Shown in pieces: positions 27,077 to 36,378 of a stretch of 64,000 bases of DNA (position 1 is the first letter of the stretch; every line of letters begins with the position of its first letter). The notes beneath the pieces are model-generated. The model had not been told where the DNA came from, did not search any database, and saw only the letters and a program-made list of their open reading frames with translations. The stretch is from Dehalococcoidia bacterium (lineage in GTDB: Bacteria; Chloroflexota; Dehalococcoidia; Lucifugimonadales; Lucifugimonadaceae): assembly GCA_012959765.1 (NCBI GenBank), contig DUCO01000015.1, positions 1 through 64,000 of the forward strand, written 5' to 3'. The translations under genes and the position numbers were made by a program.

Positions 27077-28024
27077 CTAGTCACGCAGCTGGCGCAATCT
27101 CGGATCAGTGCGATCACGAATCCAGTCGCCCAGGAAGTTCATCGACATCACAGTCAGGAAAATTCCGAGACCCGGGAAGAACGAAATCCACCACGCCTCA
27201 TCCAAAGTGTCACGACCATCGCTAATCATCGATCCCCAAGAAGGAATTCGAGAAGGAATCCCAATACCCAGGAAACTCAACGAAGCCTCCGTCAGAATCA
27301 AACCGCCAACCCGCAAGCTCGCAAGCACCAGCAGAAGGTTCGTCACACCAGGGAAAATGTGCTTGTACATCAAGCGCAAATCCGAAGCCCCCGCAACCCG
27401 CGAAGCATTCACATAATCACGCGTTTTCAAACTTAAAACTTCCGCGCGAATGTTCCGAACGAAACCAACCCACGTCAGCATGATTAACAACACCATCATG
27501 ATGATCACACCCTGACCGATCGTTATCGAAACCACAAGCGCGATTAACAGGAAAGGCAACGCGTTCCACACATCGACATACCTCGTCATTAACTCATCCA
27601 GCAACCCACCGTAGAACCCGGTCATAATCCCGGCCCACGCACCAAGAATTGTCCCGCTAATCATTGAAACGATCGCCACCATCAGCGACACTCTGGTGCC
27701 AAACACAACCCGGCTAAATACATCTCGGCCAAACTTGTCGGCTCCAAGAATGTGGCGCGGCTCAATCGAACTGCCAATACGGTCTGTTTCGTAGTACTCG
27801 TTGTACCAGAACGGACGCGCAAGGTTGCTGCGAAGATCCTGATGGTTGGGATCTTCAGGAGCGATCAGTGGCGCAAATACGGCCAGAATCACAAGGAATA
27901 TCAGTACCGCAACCGGAATAACCGGCCATCTCCTCATGAAGTTCCAGAAAGCCGGCAAAATGCCAGAGAACGATTTTTCGGACTTCTTTTCGGATGTTTC
28001 AAGCGACCCAATTCGTTCGGTCAT
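27077..28024 (-). CDS. Peptide/opine ABC importer permease, DppC type
   Basis: The 315-residue inner-membrane protein has a DppC-type N-terminal region (FWNFMRRWPVIPVAVLIF helix, then LAPEDPNHQD-like periplasmic loop), five further helices and the cytoplasmic coupling segment RDYVNASRVAGASDLRLMYK. GADKFGRDVFSRVVFGTR is typical of DppC/OppC. It overlaps DppB by ATGA. ATPases are not adjacent; one of the pairs at 5-7 or 9-11 kb could serve it (inference). Confidence 0.93.
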   Translation of the reverse strand: MTERIGSLETSEKKSEKSFSGILPAFWNFMRRWPVIPVAVLIFLVILAVFAPLIAPEDPNHQDLRSNLARPFWYNEYYETDRIGSSIEPRHILGADKFGRDVFSRVVFGTRVSLMVAIVSMISGTILGAWAGIMTGFYGGLLDELMTRYVDVWNALPFLLIALVVSITIGQGVIIMMVLLIMLTWVGFVRNIRAEVLSLKTRDYVNASRVAGASDLRLMYKHIFPGVTNLLLVLASLRVGGLILTEASLSFLGIGIPSRIPSWGSMISDGRDTLDEAWWISFFPGLGIFLTVMSMNFLGDWIRDRTDPRLRQLRD

Positions 28025-28965
28025 GAGTATCGAATCCTCGGGTCAACAACCGTATACAACAGGTCGGCTACAAGACTCATAAACAGGAACAGGAAAGTGA
28101 AAATAAACACTGTCCCCGTAATCAACATAAAGTCGTTCTGGTTCACCGCCTCAACCGCAACCCGACCCACGCCCGGCCACGCAAAAATCACCTCAACCAG
28201 AACCGCGCCGTCCAAGAAGCCCGCCAGCAAAAGTGTGGCGATCGTCAACGGCTGAATAAGTGCGTTTCGCAGTGCGTGCTTCCAAACAACAACCGTTGTC
28301 GTAACACCCTTGGCACGTGCCAGCACAATATATTCAGAATCAAGCACCTCTAACATCGCCGAACGCGTGATCCTCATATAGCCCGCCATCGGACCCCAAC
28401 CAAGCACCAGAACCGGAAGCACGTAGTAACTCGCCTGCTCCCAGAACGGCAGCCCAGCCCCGCTTCCAAACACAGGTAGCCATCCTAAATAGACCGCGAA
28501 TATCCAGATCCCCACCAAACCGACCCAAAACGCGGGAAGCGATTGGCCAAATAGCGCGAATCCACGAACAAAGTAATCCGTGGGAGAACCGCGCTTCAGC
28601 GCGGAAATAATCCCTAACGGAACACCCATAACAGTCCCAAAAATCCACGCGACTATTGCCAGCTTAAACGTCGCGCCCCACTTTTCGCCGATGATCCGTG
28701 TAACCGGTCGGCTCTGCATCACGCTGTCTCCGAGATCGCCCCGAACCATGTTTCCAGCCCATGTCAGGTACTGAAGCACAATCGGCTTGTCGAGACCCCA
28801 CTTTGCCTTCAGGGCACCAAGCGTCTCTGGAGAAATGAAATAACCCGGCTGAATAAATAAATTGATCGGGTCTTCCTTGGCGTGTGCCAACCCAAACACA
28901 GCCATTGAGGCTACCAACAATGACAGTACGGAAAATATCAGACGACGTGCCAGGAAATTTTTCAT
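28021..28965 (-). CDS. Peptide/opine ABC importer permease, DppB type
   Basis: This 314-residue permease has six membrane segments, the DppB N-terminal signature (RRLIFSVLSLLVASMAVFGL), GLDKPIVLQYLTW and GDLGDSVMQSRPVTRII in the first periplasmic region, and the coupling loop EYIVLARAKGVTTTVVVWKH. The stop overlaps the DppC start. It lies 113 bp after the lipoprotein gene, with a strong hairpin plus T-tract between, which should lower its expression relative to the binding protein. Confidence 0.93.
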   Translation of the reverse strand: MKNFLARRLIFSVLSLLVASMAVFGLAHAKEDPINLFIQPGYFISPETLGALKAKWGLDKPIVLQYLTWAGNMVRGDLGDSVMQSRPVTRIIGEKWGATFKLAIVAWIFGTVMGVPLGIISALKRGSPTDYFVRGFALFGQSLPAFWVGLVGIWIFAVYLGWLPVFGSGAGLPFWEQASYYVLPVLVLGWGPMAGYMRITRSAMLEVLDSEYIVLARAKGVTTTVVVWKHALRNALIQPLTIATLLLAGFLDGAVLVEVIFAWPGVGRVAVEAVNQNDFMLITGTVFIFTFLFLFMSLVADLLYTVVDPRIRYS

Positions 28966-29019
28966 AGATCGAGTATCAGAAACCTGAGGGCATACCGCCC
29001 TCTAGAACAAAACTAGAGC

Positions 29020-29064
29020 AAAAAAAACGGAGTGCCGGGCCGCCAGAAGCAGCCCGACACTCCG
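29020..29064 (-). terminator. Attenuating terminator between lipoprotein and permease genes
   Basis: On the minus strand, CGGAGTGTCGGGC and GCCCGGCACTCCG form a long GC-rich stem followed by at least seven T. It lies 15 nt after the lipoprotein stop and 55 nt before DppB. Partial read-through would give excess binding protein over permeases. Confidence 0.9.
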
Positions 29065-29078
29065 CCATCATTTCGAAC

Positions 29079-31043
29079 TTACTTTACGAGCTTAATGAAC
29101 TCGGGGTGGTGGTATGCAGCTTCACGAATGTTAAGCGGCATGTCCCATGACAGCAGCTTGTTCGGGTTTGCAAGCGCTACGTTAGGTCGAGCAACTGTAC
29201 CGATAACCGGCATCCAGTGTGCAAGGAACTCAACGTTGGCGTTTCGCAATTCGTTTCGCTTGGCAATGTCACCTTCAGCGCTCATTTCGACGTAGAAGTC
29301 ACAGAGCTCTTTGATTTCAATACCAATGTTGAAACCACCTCGACCACGGGAACATTCAGAGTTACCCATAACCGGCCAGTCCCAGGGAGCCTGTGGGCTC
29401 TCAGCACCAGCGGAGTGGATCCAAGGAGCTACAGCGGTTCGACCTACAAGATTCGGCCTGTACGTCTGGTACTGAGCCTTCCATTCCTGCATGTCGACAC
29501 CGAGTTCTCGCCACATGCCGACAACGGCTGTACCGATTTCCTCGTCACCTCGACCAATTCGGATGAAGAACGGCATTTCGAATCGAATGCCATTTGAGTC
29601 CTTCGGGTATCCAGCCTGGTCAAGCATCTCACCAGCAAGTGTCGTGTCGTATGGAGTCGCCCACTTTTCCTGCCAGTTCGGGTTGTTGATGTCCGCACCG
29701 TATACGTAGTTAGGCCACGCAGCGCCGGCGAACAGTACTTCCGAAATCAAGTCACGGTCGATAGCAAGTGACAGAGCCGTTCGAACTAGTCGAGCGTTCT
29801 CCATCTCTTCTTCATGCTCGCCGTCATTTCGGCCCATCCACGGAGAATCCTTGAACGTTCCGTTACCGAAACTGTTATTCAGCGGTGTCTTGTCGATGTA
29901 GTGCTCGCTCTCCCAGTAGTTACCTGAGAAAGAAATCGAGTGGAAGCTACCTGCTCCAGCACTGACAGTAACGAATCCAGCTTTCTGCATCGCAGTCATA
30001 TTGCGAAGCGGAACCTGTGAAATGTCAACAGCACCAGTCTGCAAAGCAGCTTCTGCTACAGCTTCGTCAGGAATGGACCGCGCGATGTATATCTTCGCAT
30101 CCGGTGTGATCCTGTAGTGACCTTCAACCGCTGCAAGCTCCATAACGTCATCACGTTGGTAATTCGTTACAGAGTAAGGCCCGGTTCCGATCAAGTTCTC
30201 TCGCGCCCAGTCTTCACCCTTCTCATCGAACGCTGCCTTCGAGTGAACACCCAGAGCTAGCCCTGACTGACCAAGAAGCAGTGTCTGCCATCGTGGGTCA
30301 AACGTTGCGATCGTGAATTTCACAGTCTTCGAGTCAACTGCAGTAACCAAATTGTCGCCAAGGAAGGAGATCCAGTTGGCCCCACCATCAGTTGCCGATT
30401 CCGGGTTAGTTCCCGGGTTACCTCGGTTGTATGACCAGACCACGTCATCCGCAGTCATCTCGCCAAATCCACCGTGGAACTCAACACCCTCTTTAAGGGT
30501 AATCGTTACCGAAGAAAGGTCCGTAGCAAGTTCCCATGAGTCTGCAAGCAGATTCACAGCGTTACCACCGGAGTCGGTCGTAAACATCTTCTCGGTAATA
30601 CTGCTGCCCAAACCACCACCCTCTTCCGGCAAACCGGATAAGCGGAGTTCAAGTCCAGCACGGAGTTCAATAGTGCCCGACGCTGACTTAGGTGCAGGTG
30701 CAGTACCTACATCGTCAGGAACCACCGGAAGTGGTAGACCGTAGAAAGTCTCTTCTGCAGGAACAGCCGTGGCATTTACCACAACCGTTTGGACAACCTT
30801 GTCACCCTTTTCAGTCACGATGACGGTCTCTACAACCGTGTCACCCTTGACCTCTTGAACGATGGTGTCACCCTTTTCGGTCACAATCACGGTCTCTACA
30901 ACCGTGTCACCCTTGACTGATTTTTCGACGACAACCGTTTGGATTATCACCTCTGAGTCAGAGCTACAAGCCGCAATCATCGCTGCCGCGATGGCCGAAA
31001 CCATCAGCAGACCCATGATGCGGGTCAATTTCATATGCTTCAT
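29079..31043 (-). CDS. Family-5 extracellular solute-binding lipoprotein
   Basis: The 654-residue product begins with a lipoprotein signal (hydrophobic core, then IAACSSDS with the lipidated Cys near 26). A stalk of KGDTVVETVIVTEKGD-type repeats follows (about residues 40-90; the DNA repeats with a 66-bp period near 30801-30917). The family-5 domain then runs to the end (ELATDLSSVTITLKEGVEFHGG; GTGPYSVTNYQRDD). It captures peptides, opines or similar compounds for the DppB/DppC permeases. GAGG precedes the ATG. A consensus-like promoter lies at 31143-31171. Confidence 0.94.
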   Translation of the reverse strand: MKHMKLTRIMGLLMVSAIAAAMIAACSSDSEVIIQTVVVEKSVKGDTVVETVIVTEKGDTIVQEVKGDTVVETVIVTEKGDKVVQTVVVNATAVPAEETFYGLPLPVVPDDVGTAPAPKSASGTIELRAGLELRLSGLPEEGGGLGSSITEKMFTTDSGGNAVNLLADSWELATDLSSVTITLKEGVEFHGGFGEMTADDVVWSYNRGNPGTNPESATDGGANWISFLGDNLVTAVDSKTVKFTIATFDPRWQTLLLGQSGLALGVHSKAAFDEKGEDWARENLIGTGPYSVTNYQRDDVMELAAVEGHYRITPDAKIYIARSIPDEAVAEAALQTGAVDISQVPLRNMTAMQKAGFVTVSAGAGSFHSISFSGNYWESEHYIDKTPLNNSFGNGTFKDSPWMGRNDGEHEEEMENARLVRTALSLAIDRDLISEVLFAGAAWPNYVYGADINNPNWQEKWATPYDTTLAGEMLDQAGYPKDSNGIRFEMPFFIRIGRGDEEIGTAVVGMWRELGVDMQEWKAQYQTYRPNLVGRTAVAPWIHSAGAESPQAPWDWPVMGNSECSRGRGGFNIGIEIKELCDFYVEMSAEGDIAKRNELRNANVEFLAHWMPVIGTVARPNVALANPNKLLSWDMPLNIREAAYHHPEFIKLVK

Positions 31044-31142
31044 GTTCGCCTCTTTGAATAAACGTAATCAAGCTTTCTGAAAGCAAGCAGAATGCCCAGC
31101 TCGATAGATAACGCACTTCACGCAAAACCCTCAGATTGGCAC

Positions 31143-31171
31143 AAGGTATGTAAAAGCTGTTCAAGTGTCAA
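31143..31171 (-). promoter_or_regulatory. Sigma-70-like promoter of the lipoprotein operon
   Basis: On the minus strand, a perfect -35 TTGACA (31166-31171) is separated by 17 bp from TACCTT (31143-31148), matching TATAAT at 3 of 6 positions. It lies 100 bp upstream of the lipoprotein ATG, leaving a leader of roughly 90 nt. Within 31044-31298 I saw no gene. Confidence 0.6.
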
Positions 31172-31298
31172 TTCAAAATCGCCTGTTTCTAAGGCTCCAT
31201 CGTTTGAATTAACACCGGACAGATTTCGGCTGCATCGTCACGCAAGGCGCGCAAAACCGGCAGGTACACCGTGAGATCGGCGACACAGACCATGCCAG

Positions 31299-31766
31299 TT
31301 ACTTGCCAGAACGACCGTAAATAACCGACAAAACAACCGCGAACACGCTCGCCCCAATCGCCGCACCCATGATCACCACCTGCGTCAACTGCTGGTTCAA
31401 TATGTACACATCGTGGTTCTTGATAAACGCGTCACCAACGTAATAACCCACCACCGCACCAAGTAAGCCGCCAATTCCACCCACCACCCAAATCAGGGAA
31501 GCGCCAGACTTCGACCCAAACACGTTGAACCACGCAATCATCCCGCCAGCTGAAGAAGCGAATCCAATAACCAGCACTCGAACGAAAAATGCAAGATCAT
31601 CACCGGCAGCAGGAGAAGGAATAATAATGCCGTTGAACATGTTGCCGACAAACCCGGCCACCAATGCAATAGGCACCCCAACCATTAGCCGTATTACAAG
31701 TACACCAACCGAGGCGTTCACGTTATCCGACTTGTATTTGTAATCCATTTGTTCTGATCGAGTCAT
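31299..31766 (-). CDS. Small membrane protein, unknown function
   Basis: This 155-residue protein has about four hydrophobic segments (near 22-45, 60-82, 90-110 and 128-150) and glycine-rich helices (GGIGGLLGAVVGYYVG). It has no recognised family or catalytic motif. Its ATG overlaps the TGA of the UxuA-like gene (ATGA), so it is translationally coupled to it and may be a transport or scaffolding partner for sugar-acid metabolism; this is inference. Confidence 0.7.
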   Translation of the reverse strand: MTRSEQMDYKYKSDNVNASVGVLVIRLMVGVPIALVAGFVGNMFNGIIIPSPAAGDDLAFFVRVLVIGFASSAGGMIAWFNVFGSKSGASLIWVVGGIGGLLGAVVGYYVGDAFIKNHDVYILNQQLTQVVIMGAAIGASVFAVVLSVIYGRSGK

Positions 31767-32740
31767 TGAAAAACTGTCTGCAAAGCGGCGTTGATATAGC
31801 CGTAGCAGTACGCGAACCCAACTCTGCGAGCGTTGTCCCCTGCCAAACCAGGAACATGGTCTGGCATCAACATGTATTCGTAACCGACATCTCTGTATAC
31901 CTTAATCGCCTTCAGCATGTCGATATCACCTTCGTCGGGAAAAACCTCAACGAAATCCAGAAATCCACCCTTAATATTTCGGAAATGAACGTTAAAAATC
32001 TTCTTACGCTCCCCAAAATATCGAATTACATCGAAAATTTCTTCTCCAGGATTCTCAAGCATCTCCGAAACAGTCCCCTGACAGAAGTTCAATCCGTGAT
32101 ACGCACTCTCGTGCATCGAAATAAACTTCTTCAAGCCATCAACCGTACCCATCACCCGCGCAACACCCCGATACTCACGATTCCCAATCCCCGGATCCAT
32201 CGGATGACACGCAATCTGCACCTTGTTCGACTCGGCAACCGGAACAACCCTGCTTAAAAAGTAGTCAATCCGCTCCCACATCTCGTCTGCATCCGCTGCC
32301 CCGCCCTCAAACTCGCCCAGAGTCTGATCCAACTTCGAATAATCGAACGAAGACAACTGCGCACCACCACGCCCATACGTCGGCTCGGTTCGCATATGAC
32401 CCAGAATCGTAATGTTGTACCGCAGCGCTCTCACCCCAGCAGCACCAGCCTCCTCTATAAGGTGGCAAAGCAGGTCGATCTCCTCGTCGCGCTCCTTGCT
32501 CGGGCCAAGAAACACATTCCCGGAATCGTTCTCGAACGCAGAACGCGAACCCAAAGGCATCAACGACATGTCGAGCGTAATTCCGTACTTCGCCAGCCGC
32601 TCCTGATGAGCAGCAAACGCATGCCGATCCCATCCCGTCCACGGACCCTCAGGATCCGACGAAATGTGATTCACCCCGAGCTGACTCAAAACGCCCAACT
32701 CATCATCAGTAACCGGCTGCCCCTGTGTACCCAAATACAT
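31763..32740 (-). CDS. Mannonate dehydratase-like (UxuA-family) protein
   Basis: This 325-residue xylose-isomerase-like TIM barrel shows the UxuA signatures: metal-site ACHPMDPG, NFCQGTVSEM, FNVHFRNIKGG and EVFPDEGDIDM. Genuine mannonate dehydratase converts D-mannonate to 2-keto-3-deoxygluconate. At 325 residues it is shorter than E. coli UxuA (about 394), as in the compact bacterial subfamily. It is followed by a coupled membrane protein and preceded, in the same direction, by two enolase-superfamily enzymes, consistent with sugar-acid breakdown. The specific substrate is uncertain. Confidence 0.85.
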   Translation of the reverse strand: MYLGTQGQPVTDDELGVLSQLGVNHISSDPEGPWTGWDRHAFAAHQERLAKYGITLDMSLMPLGSRSAFENDSGNVFLGPSKERDEEIDLLCHLIEEAGAAGVRALRYNITILGHMRTEPTYGRGGAQLSSFDYSKLDQTLGEFEGGAADADEMWERIDYFLSRVVPVAESNKVQIACHPMDPGIGNREYRGVARVMGTVDGLKKFISMHESAYHGLNFCQGTVSEMLENPGEEIFDVIRYFGERKKIFNVHFRNIKGGFLDFVEVFPDEGDIDMLKAIKVYRDVGYEYMLMPDHVPGLAGDNARRVGFAYCYGYINAALQTVFQ

Positions 32741-32799
32741 GGAACTCGTTCCTTTTCATCCAATTGCCGATCTAATCTAATCGTTAGACAGCAAAAAAT

Positions 32800-32894
32800 T
32801 GTCATCCTGAACTTGATTCAGGATCCGTGCCAACCCATCACCAATCTAACACCCCAGCCAACACTCCAAAGGCAAGAAAAAGTGGCATCGCCAC
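32800..32894 (+). repeat. B-C repeat block
   Basis: B is at 32800-32825. C spans 32853-32894 with hairpin GTGGC-ATC-GCCAC (32882-32894), directly followed by the TAG of the leftward enolase-superfamily gene. Confidence 0.87.
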
Positions 32895-32895
32895 C

Positions 32896-34083
32896 CTAGC
32901 CACCACCTCGCAAGTTCGCCTGCCTGCTGTACCTCGTCTGAACATAAACATGCTCGTTCCACGTACCCGGCTCGTAATTACCATCGCCCTCTTCACCCGG
33001 AGTTGAAGTATTCCCCTCCGAAGGATTCGCAGCCACAACATCCTCGTCAATATCAACACCAAGACCCGGCGCGTCCGGCACCTCAATAAACCCGTCCACA
33101 GTCGGAATCTCAGGCACCACATCGTAGCGAGCCGGAACATCGTCATGCAATCGCTCAAGAATCAACGCATTCGGAATCGCCGCCAAAATGTGAATCGCCG
33201 CATACTCAGCAATCGGACCCAACGAACCCGAATGAGGAGCAACCGAAATGAAATGCGCCTCTGCCATCGCCGAAAGCTTCATCATCTGACTAATACCGCC
33301 AATCCGACCCGTATCGGGCTGAATCACATCGACAATCTCTTCCTCGATCAGCCGACGCACACCCCATATGTGCGAGTGCCGTTCACCCGCAGCAATCGGA
33401 ATATCCACGTTGTCCTGAACCCGCCGCAACGCCTCAACATTGTCGGGCGGCACAGGATCTTCATAGAAAAGTAAATTGAACTGCTCAAGCGACTTACCAA
33501 CGATGATGGCGTCCTTGGTGCTGTGCCACGGCGGACCGTGCGCATCCACCATGAGGTCCACATCGTCACCAACAGCCTTGCGAAGCGCCTCAACATTGTC
33601 GGCTGTGCGGTGAACACCACCGGTCTTCAATGCCTTCAATCCGTATTTATCTACCAGATGAAGCGCCTTCTCCGGCGTACCAGCGTGACCATAAGCCCGA
33701 ATCCTGTCCCTCATCTTGCCGCCGAGCAGATTCCAAACCGGGGTGTTTAGCGCTTTTCCTTTAATGTCCCAGAGCGCCATATCGATAGCGTTCATCGCAC
33801 CAGAACCCGGCGTACCCGTCATGCCGTTACCCATCGTAGTAACAAGCATCTTCTGCCAGATTCGCTCGATATTCATCGGGTCTTCACCCACAACAATCGT
33901 TCGCAAATCCTCAAGCGCCGTCTGAACAACGCGAGGCCAACCCGAACCCTCACCAATACCCACAATGCCCTCGTCGGTATACACCTTCACGAAGCACCAG
34001 TTGCGTCTACTCCAGCTCGACGAACCCTGCTCCTGCGAGACCCCAGCCGCCATCAAAAACGTCTTAATATCAGTAATTTTCAA
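32896..34083 (-). CDS. Enolase-superfamily (galactonate/mannonate dehydratase-like) enzyme
   Basis: The product begins MKITDIKTFL when the TTG at 34083 is used; GGAG lies 11 nt upstream, and the longer frame has an implausible leader. Metal ligands are the Asp in MVDAHGPP and the Glu residues in FYEDPVPP and AGERHSH. QPDTGRIGG and VAPHSGSLG supply the Asp/His pair, and LKALKTGG holds the N-terminal lysines. The C-terminus carries an unusual polar tail (PSEGNTSTPGEEGDGNYEPG). The predicted activity is dehydration of an aldonic acid, adjacent to the UxuA-like gene. Confidence 0.87.
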   Translation of the reverse strand: MKITDIKTFLMAAGVSQEQGSSSWSRRNWCFVKVYTDEGIVGIGEGSGWPRVVQTALEDLRTIVVGEDPMNIERIWQKMLVTTMGNGMTGTPGSGAMNAIDMALWDIKGKALNTPVWNLLGGKMRDRIRAYGHAGTPEKALHLVDKYGLKALKTGGVHRTADNVEALRKAVGDDVDLMVDAHGPPWHSTKDAIIVGKSLEQFNLLFYEDPVPPDNVEALRRVQDNVDIPIAAGERHSHIWGVRRLIEEEIVDVIQPDTGRIGGISQMMKLSAMAEAHFISVAPHSGSLGPIAEYAAIHILAAIPNALILERLHDDVPARYDVVPEIPTVDGFIEVPDAPGLGVDIDEDVVAANPSEGNTSTPGEEGDGNYEPGTWNEHVYVQTRYSRQANLRGGG

Positions 34084-34194
34084 AGAACCAAAACTCCATA
34101 TCAGCCCGCAAAAACCAACGCCAAGAAACAGCCACCCCCGCCACCGAAACACAACCTACCACGCCCCAAGCCCATATTGGCGCAGAGCGCTCTT

Positions 34195-34382
34195 TGTCAT
34201 TGCGACGAGTGAGGCACGAACGACGTGGCAATCACCCACAGCTGAAATCACCAACCAATTCAACAAACAGCTAACCAACCACCCACCTGTCATCCTGAAC
34301 TTGATTCAGGATCTGTGCCGATCCATCACCAACCCAACGCCTTAGCTAACACCGCAAAGGCAAGAAAAAGTGGCCTAGCCAC
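34195..34382 (+). repeat. Repeat block G-B-C between enolase-superfamily genes
   Basis: Module G (GTCATTGCGA...GACGTGGCAATCACC) is at 34195-34238. B is at 34289-34315. C ends with GTGGC-CTA-GCCAC (34370-34382); its CTA loop is the complement of the TAG stop codon of the leftward gene. Confidence 0.88.
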
Positions 34383-35544
34383 TCACCCGGTTGTCACCTA
34401 TGTAATCCCAGTCAAACTCAAACCCCAACCCATCACCCTGCGGCAATAACACATTCCCCTCCGAATCCATCGGATCGCAAGGCGCCTTTAAATAAAGAGG
34501 CGTCACATCGTAATCACCCAACGGATGATCCGCCGGATACAACAACCCCCGCTCGAAAAACTCGCACGTCTCAGCCGAAGTCGAACCCAGAATCGCAGCG
34601 TTGCCAAACCCGCCCACATGCATCTCGCACGGCAACCCGAACGACTCGTACATATCGACCGCTTTTCGACACGCCGTCAACCCCCCAAAGTTCACATCGA
34701 TGCGACCGATATCAGTAGCTTTCTGAGCCACCCACTCGGCACGCGAATAGTGCATGCCAGTAGCCAACTCCGGACCACAAATCGGAATATCCAACTCAGC
34801 AGACAACCGCCTGTAAGGCTCAACCACCCGCTCATCCATCGGATGCTCAAAAAAGTAAAAGCCTAGCTTCTCGATCTCACGACCCACCATCAACGACTCC
34901 TGAAGCGAATAAATGCCCCACGGATCAAGCATCAAAGTCATCGAATCGCCAACCGCATCGTAAACCGCCTCGCAAACCTCCAAATCGGCCATCGGGAACG
35001 CCGGCTTGCCCGGCACAGGCTCCAACGTCTCAGGGTCTGCATAGATGTAAGCGTGAATCTTGAACGCCGTGTAACCCTTGGCCCGACTCTCCAACGCAAG
35101 CTTTGCATAAACGTCTGGCGATCCGATATTCGGCGCGGTCGAAGCGTACGCCCTGGCCTTCGTGCGAACCCGACCCATCAGCGAAGCCACCGACTGCCCT
35201 GCAGCCCGACCCGCCAGATCCCACAGAGCAGAATCGATGTTCCCGACCAGCGCCTCTGAAAATCCCCTGTTCGCCTTCATCCACTCCCACAACAACCCAC
35301 GATCCAGCGGATCCTGACCCATCAGTAAAGGCTTCACCAACCGCTCAATCTCGTCAGTCGAAGCGCCATAAAAATACGAATGCGCCCCACCAACCGCATA
35401 ACCCTCAACACCATCGTCCGTAACAATCTTCGTCAGCGTCTGCACCCCATCGTGCACCTCGCCATCAGTCCCATAACCCCACTTCGTCCCATGGCTGTAA
35501 ACAGGCAACCGAAACCGAATCAGCTCAACATCAACAATTTTCAT
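34375..35544 (-). CDS. Enolase-superfamily enzyme, third paralogue
   Basis: This 389-residue MR/MLE-type enzyme has a KxH motif (TAFKIHAY), the metal Asp in MLDPWG, Glu in FFEHPMDE, Glu in CGPELATG and a late His in EMHVGGFGN. The KxH motif and HVGG differ from the two other paralogues in the window, so its reaction is probably different. The stop codon TAG sits in the 3-nt loop of a repeat hairpin followed by TTTTT. It is transcribed toward the other enolase-superfamily and UxuA-like genes. Confidence 0.87.
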   Translation of the reverse strand: MKIVDVELIRFRLPVYSHGTKWGYGTDGEVHDGVQTLTKIVTDDGVEGYAVGGAHSYFYGASTDEIERLVKPLLMGQDPLDRGLLWEWMKANRGFSEALVGNIDSALWDLAGRAAGQSVASLMGRVRTKARAYASTAPNIGSPDVYAKLALESRAKGYTAFKIHAYIYADPETLEPVPGKPAFPMADLEVCEAVYDAVGDSMTLMLDPWGIYSLQESLMVGREIEKLGFYFFEHPMDERVVEPYRRLSAELDIPICGPELATGMHYSRAEWVAQKATDIGRIDVNFGGLTACRKAVDMYESFGLPCEMHVGGFGNAAILGSTSAETCEFFERGLLYPADHPLGDYDVTPLYLKAPCDPMDSEGNVLLPQGDGLGFEFDWDYIGDNRVSG

Positions 35545-35632
35545 GAGGGACTCCAGAGTCCAAAAACAACAACGCAGACGCGACGCGACGCAGCATACCC
35601 CGAATGAAAAGAAAATTACCCGGCAACGCCCA

Positions 35633-35730
35633 CTGTCATCCTGATGAAAATCAGGATCTGTGCCAACCTACCAATAACCCAACGCCCCAGCCAACACCTA
35701 ATCAGCAAGAAAACGCAGCCTAGCCACCTC
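35633..35730 (+). repeat. B-C repeat block
   Basis: B (ATCCTGAT-GAAA-ATCAGGAT) is at 35633-35660. A degraded C (GCAAGAAAACGCAGCCTAGCCACC) is at 35690-35730. Nothing else is recognisable between 35545 and 35837. Confidence 0.82.
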
Positions 35731-35837
35731 GAAACACCCGCCAGCACGTCACAACTCGGCCCGCCGCAAAATAACCATGCCACCCAACACTTCTCAAATC
35801 GACTTCGTCCTAAACTGCCAACCAACGGAGATGAATA

Positions 35838-36378
35838 ATGGCGAAAATCGTGCAAACAAATGTCGAGTCCTACTATTTCGTAAATCCCGCTAACGCAGCA
35901 ATCCTCACGAGCTCCAGTCAGGGAAAAACCAACGCCATGGCGCTCGCATGGCACGCCACGTGCTCCCGCGATCCCCTTCAATACGGAGTACTTCACTCAT
36001 GAATTGATCGCTGATTCAGGTGAATTCGTCATCAACTTCATGCCCGCCGAAAATGCTGATCTAGTCGCAAAAGTCGCAGGCTGCAGCGGGAGCGATGTAG
36101 ACAAATTCGACGCGTTTGAAATCCAGACAACTCCGGCATCTACAGTCGAAGCACCCGTACTCAGCGCTCCCTACGCGTTCTATGAATGCAAAACAATCGA
36201 CCGCCAGAGCTACGGTGACCACGATCTATTCGCTGGACGCGTTACAGCCGTGCAATGGGAAGAATCAGCGTTTTTCAAAGATGGAACTATCGATCTGGAG
36301 CACGCATCACCGGCTCTATACATTGGCGAAGATCAATACACCCGGGCGTCGCAAACATTCCACCACCCCCGAAATTAA
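35838..36378 (+). pseudogene. Flavin reductase-like (FMN-binding split barrel) gene with a frameshift
   Basis: An ATG at 35838 (GGAG 8 nt upstream) opens a frame giving QGKTNAMALAWHATCSRDP and stops with TGA near 36000. The next frame continues the family sequence at once (YFTHELIADSGEFVINFMPA) to 36378. Together they match flavin reductase-like FMN-binding proteins, but the bases joining the two halves lack roughly five codons plus a frame-breaking number of bases. Either the gene is broken or the assembly has an indel. It converges with the DtxR gene, sharing TTAA at the stops. Confidence 0.78.
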
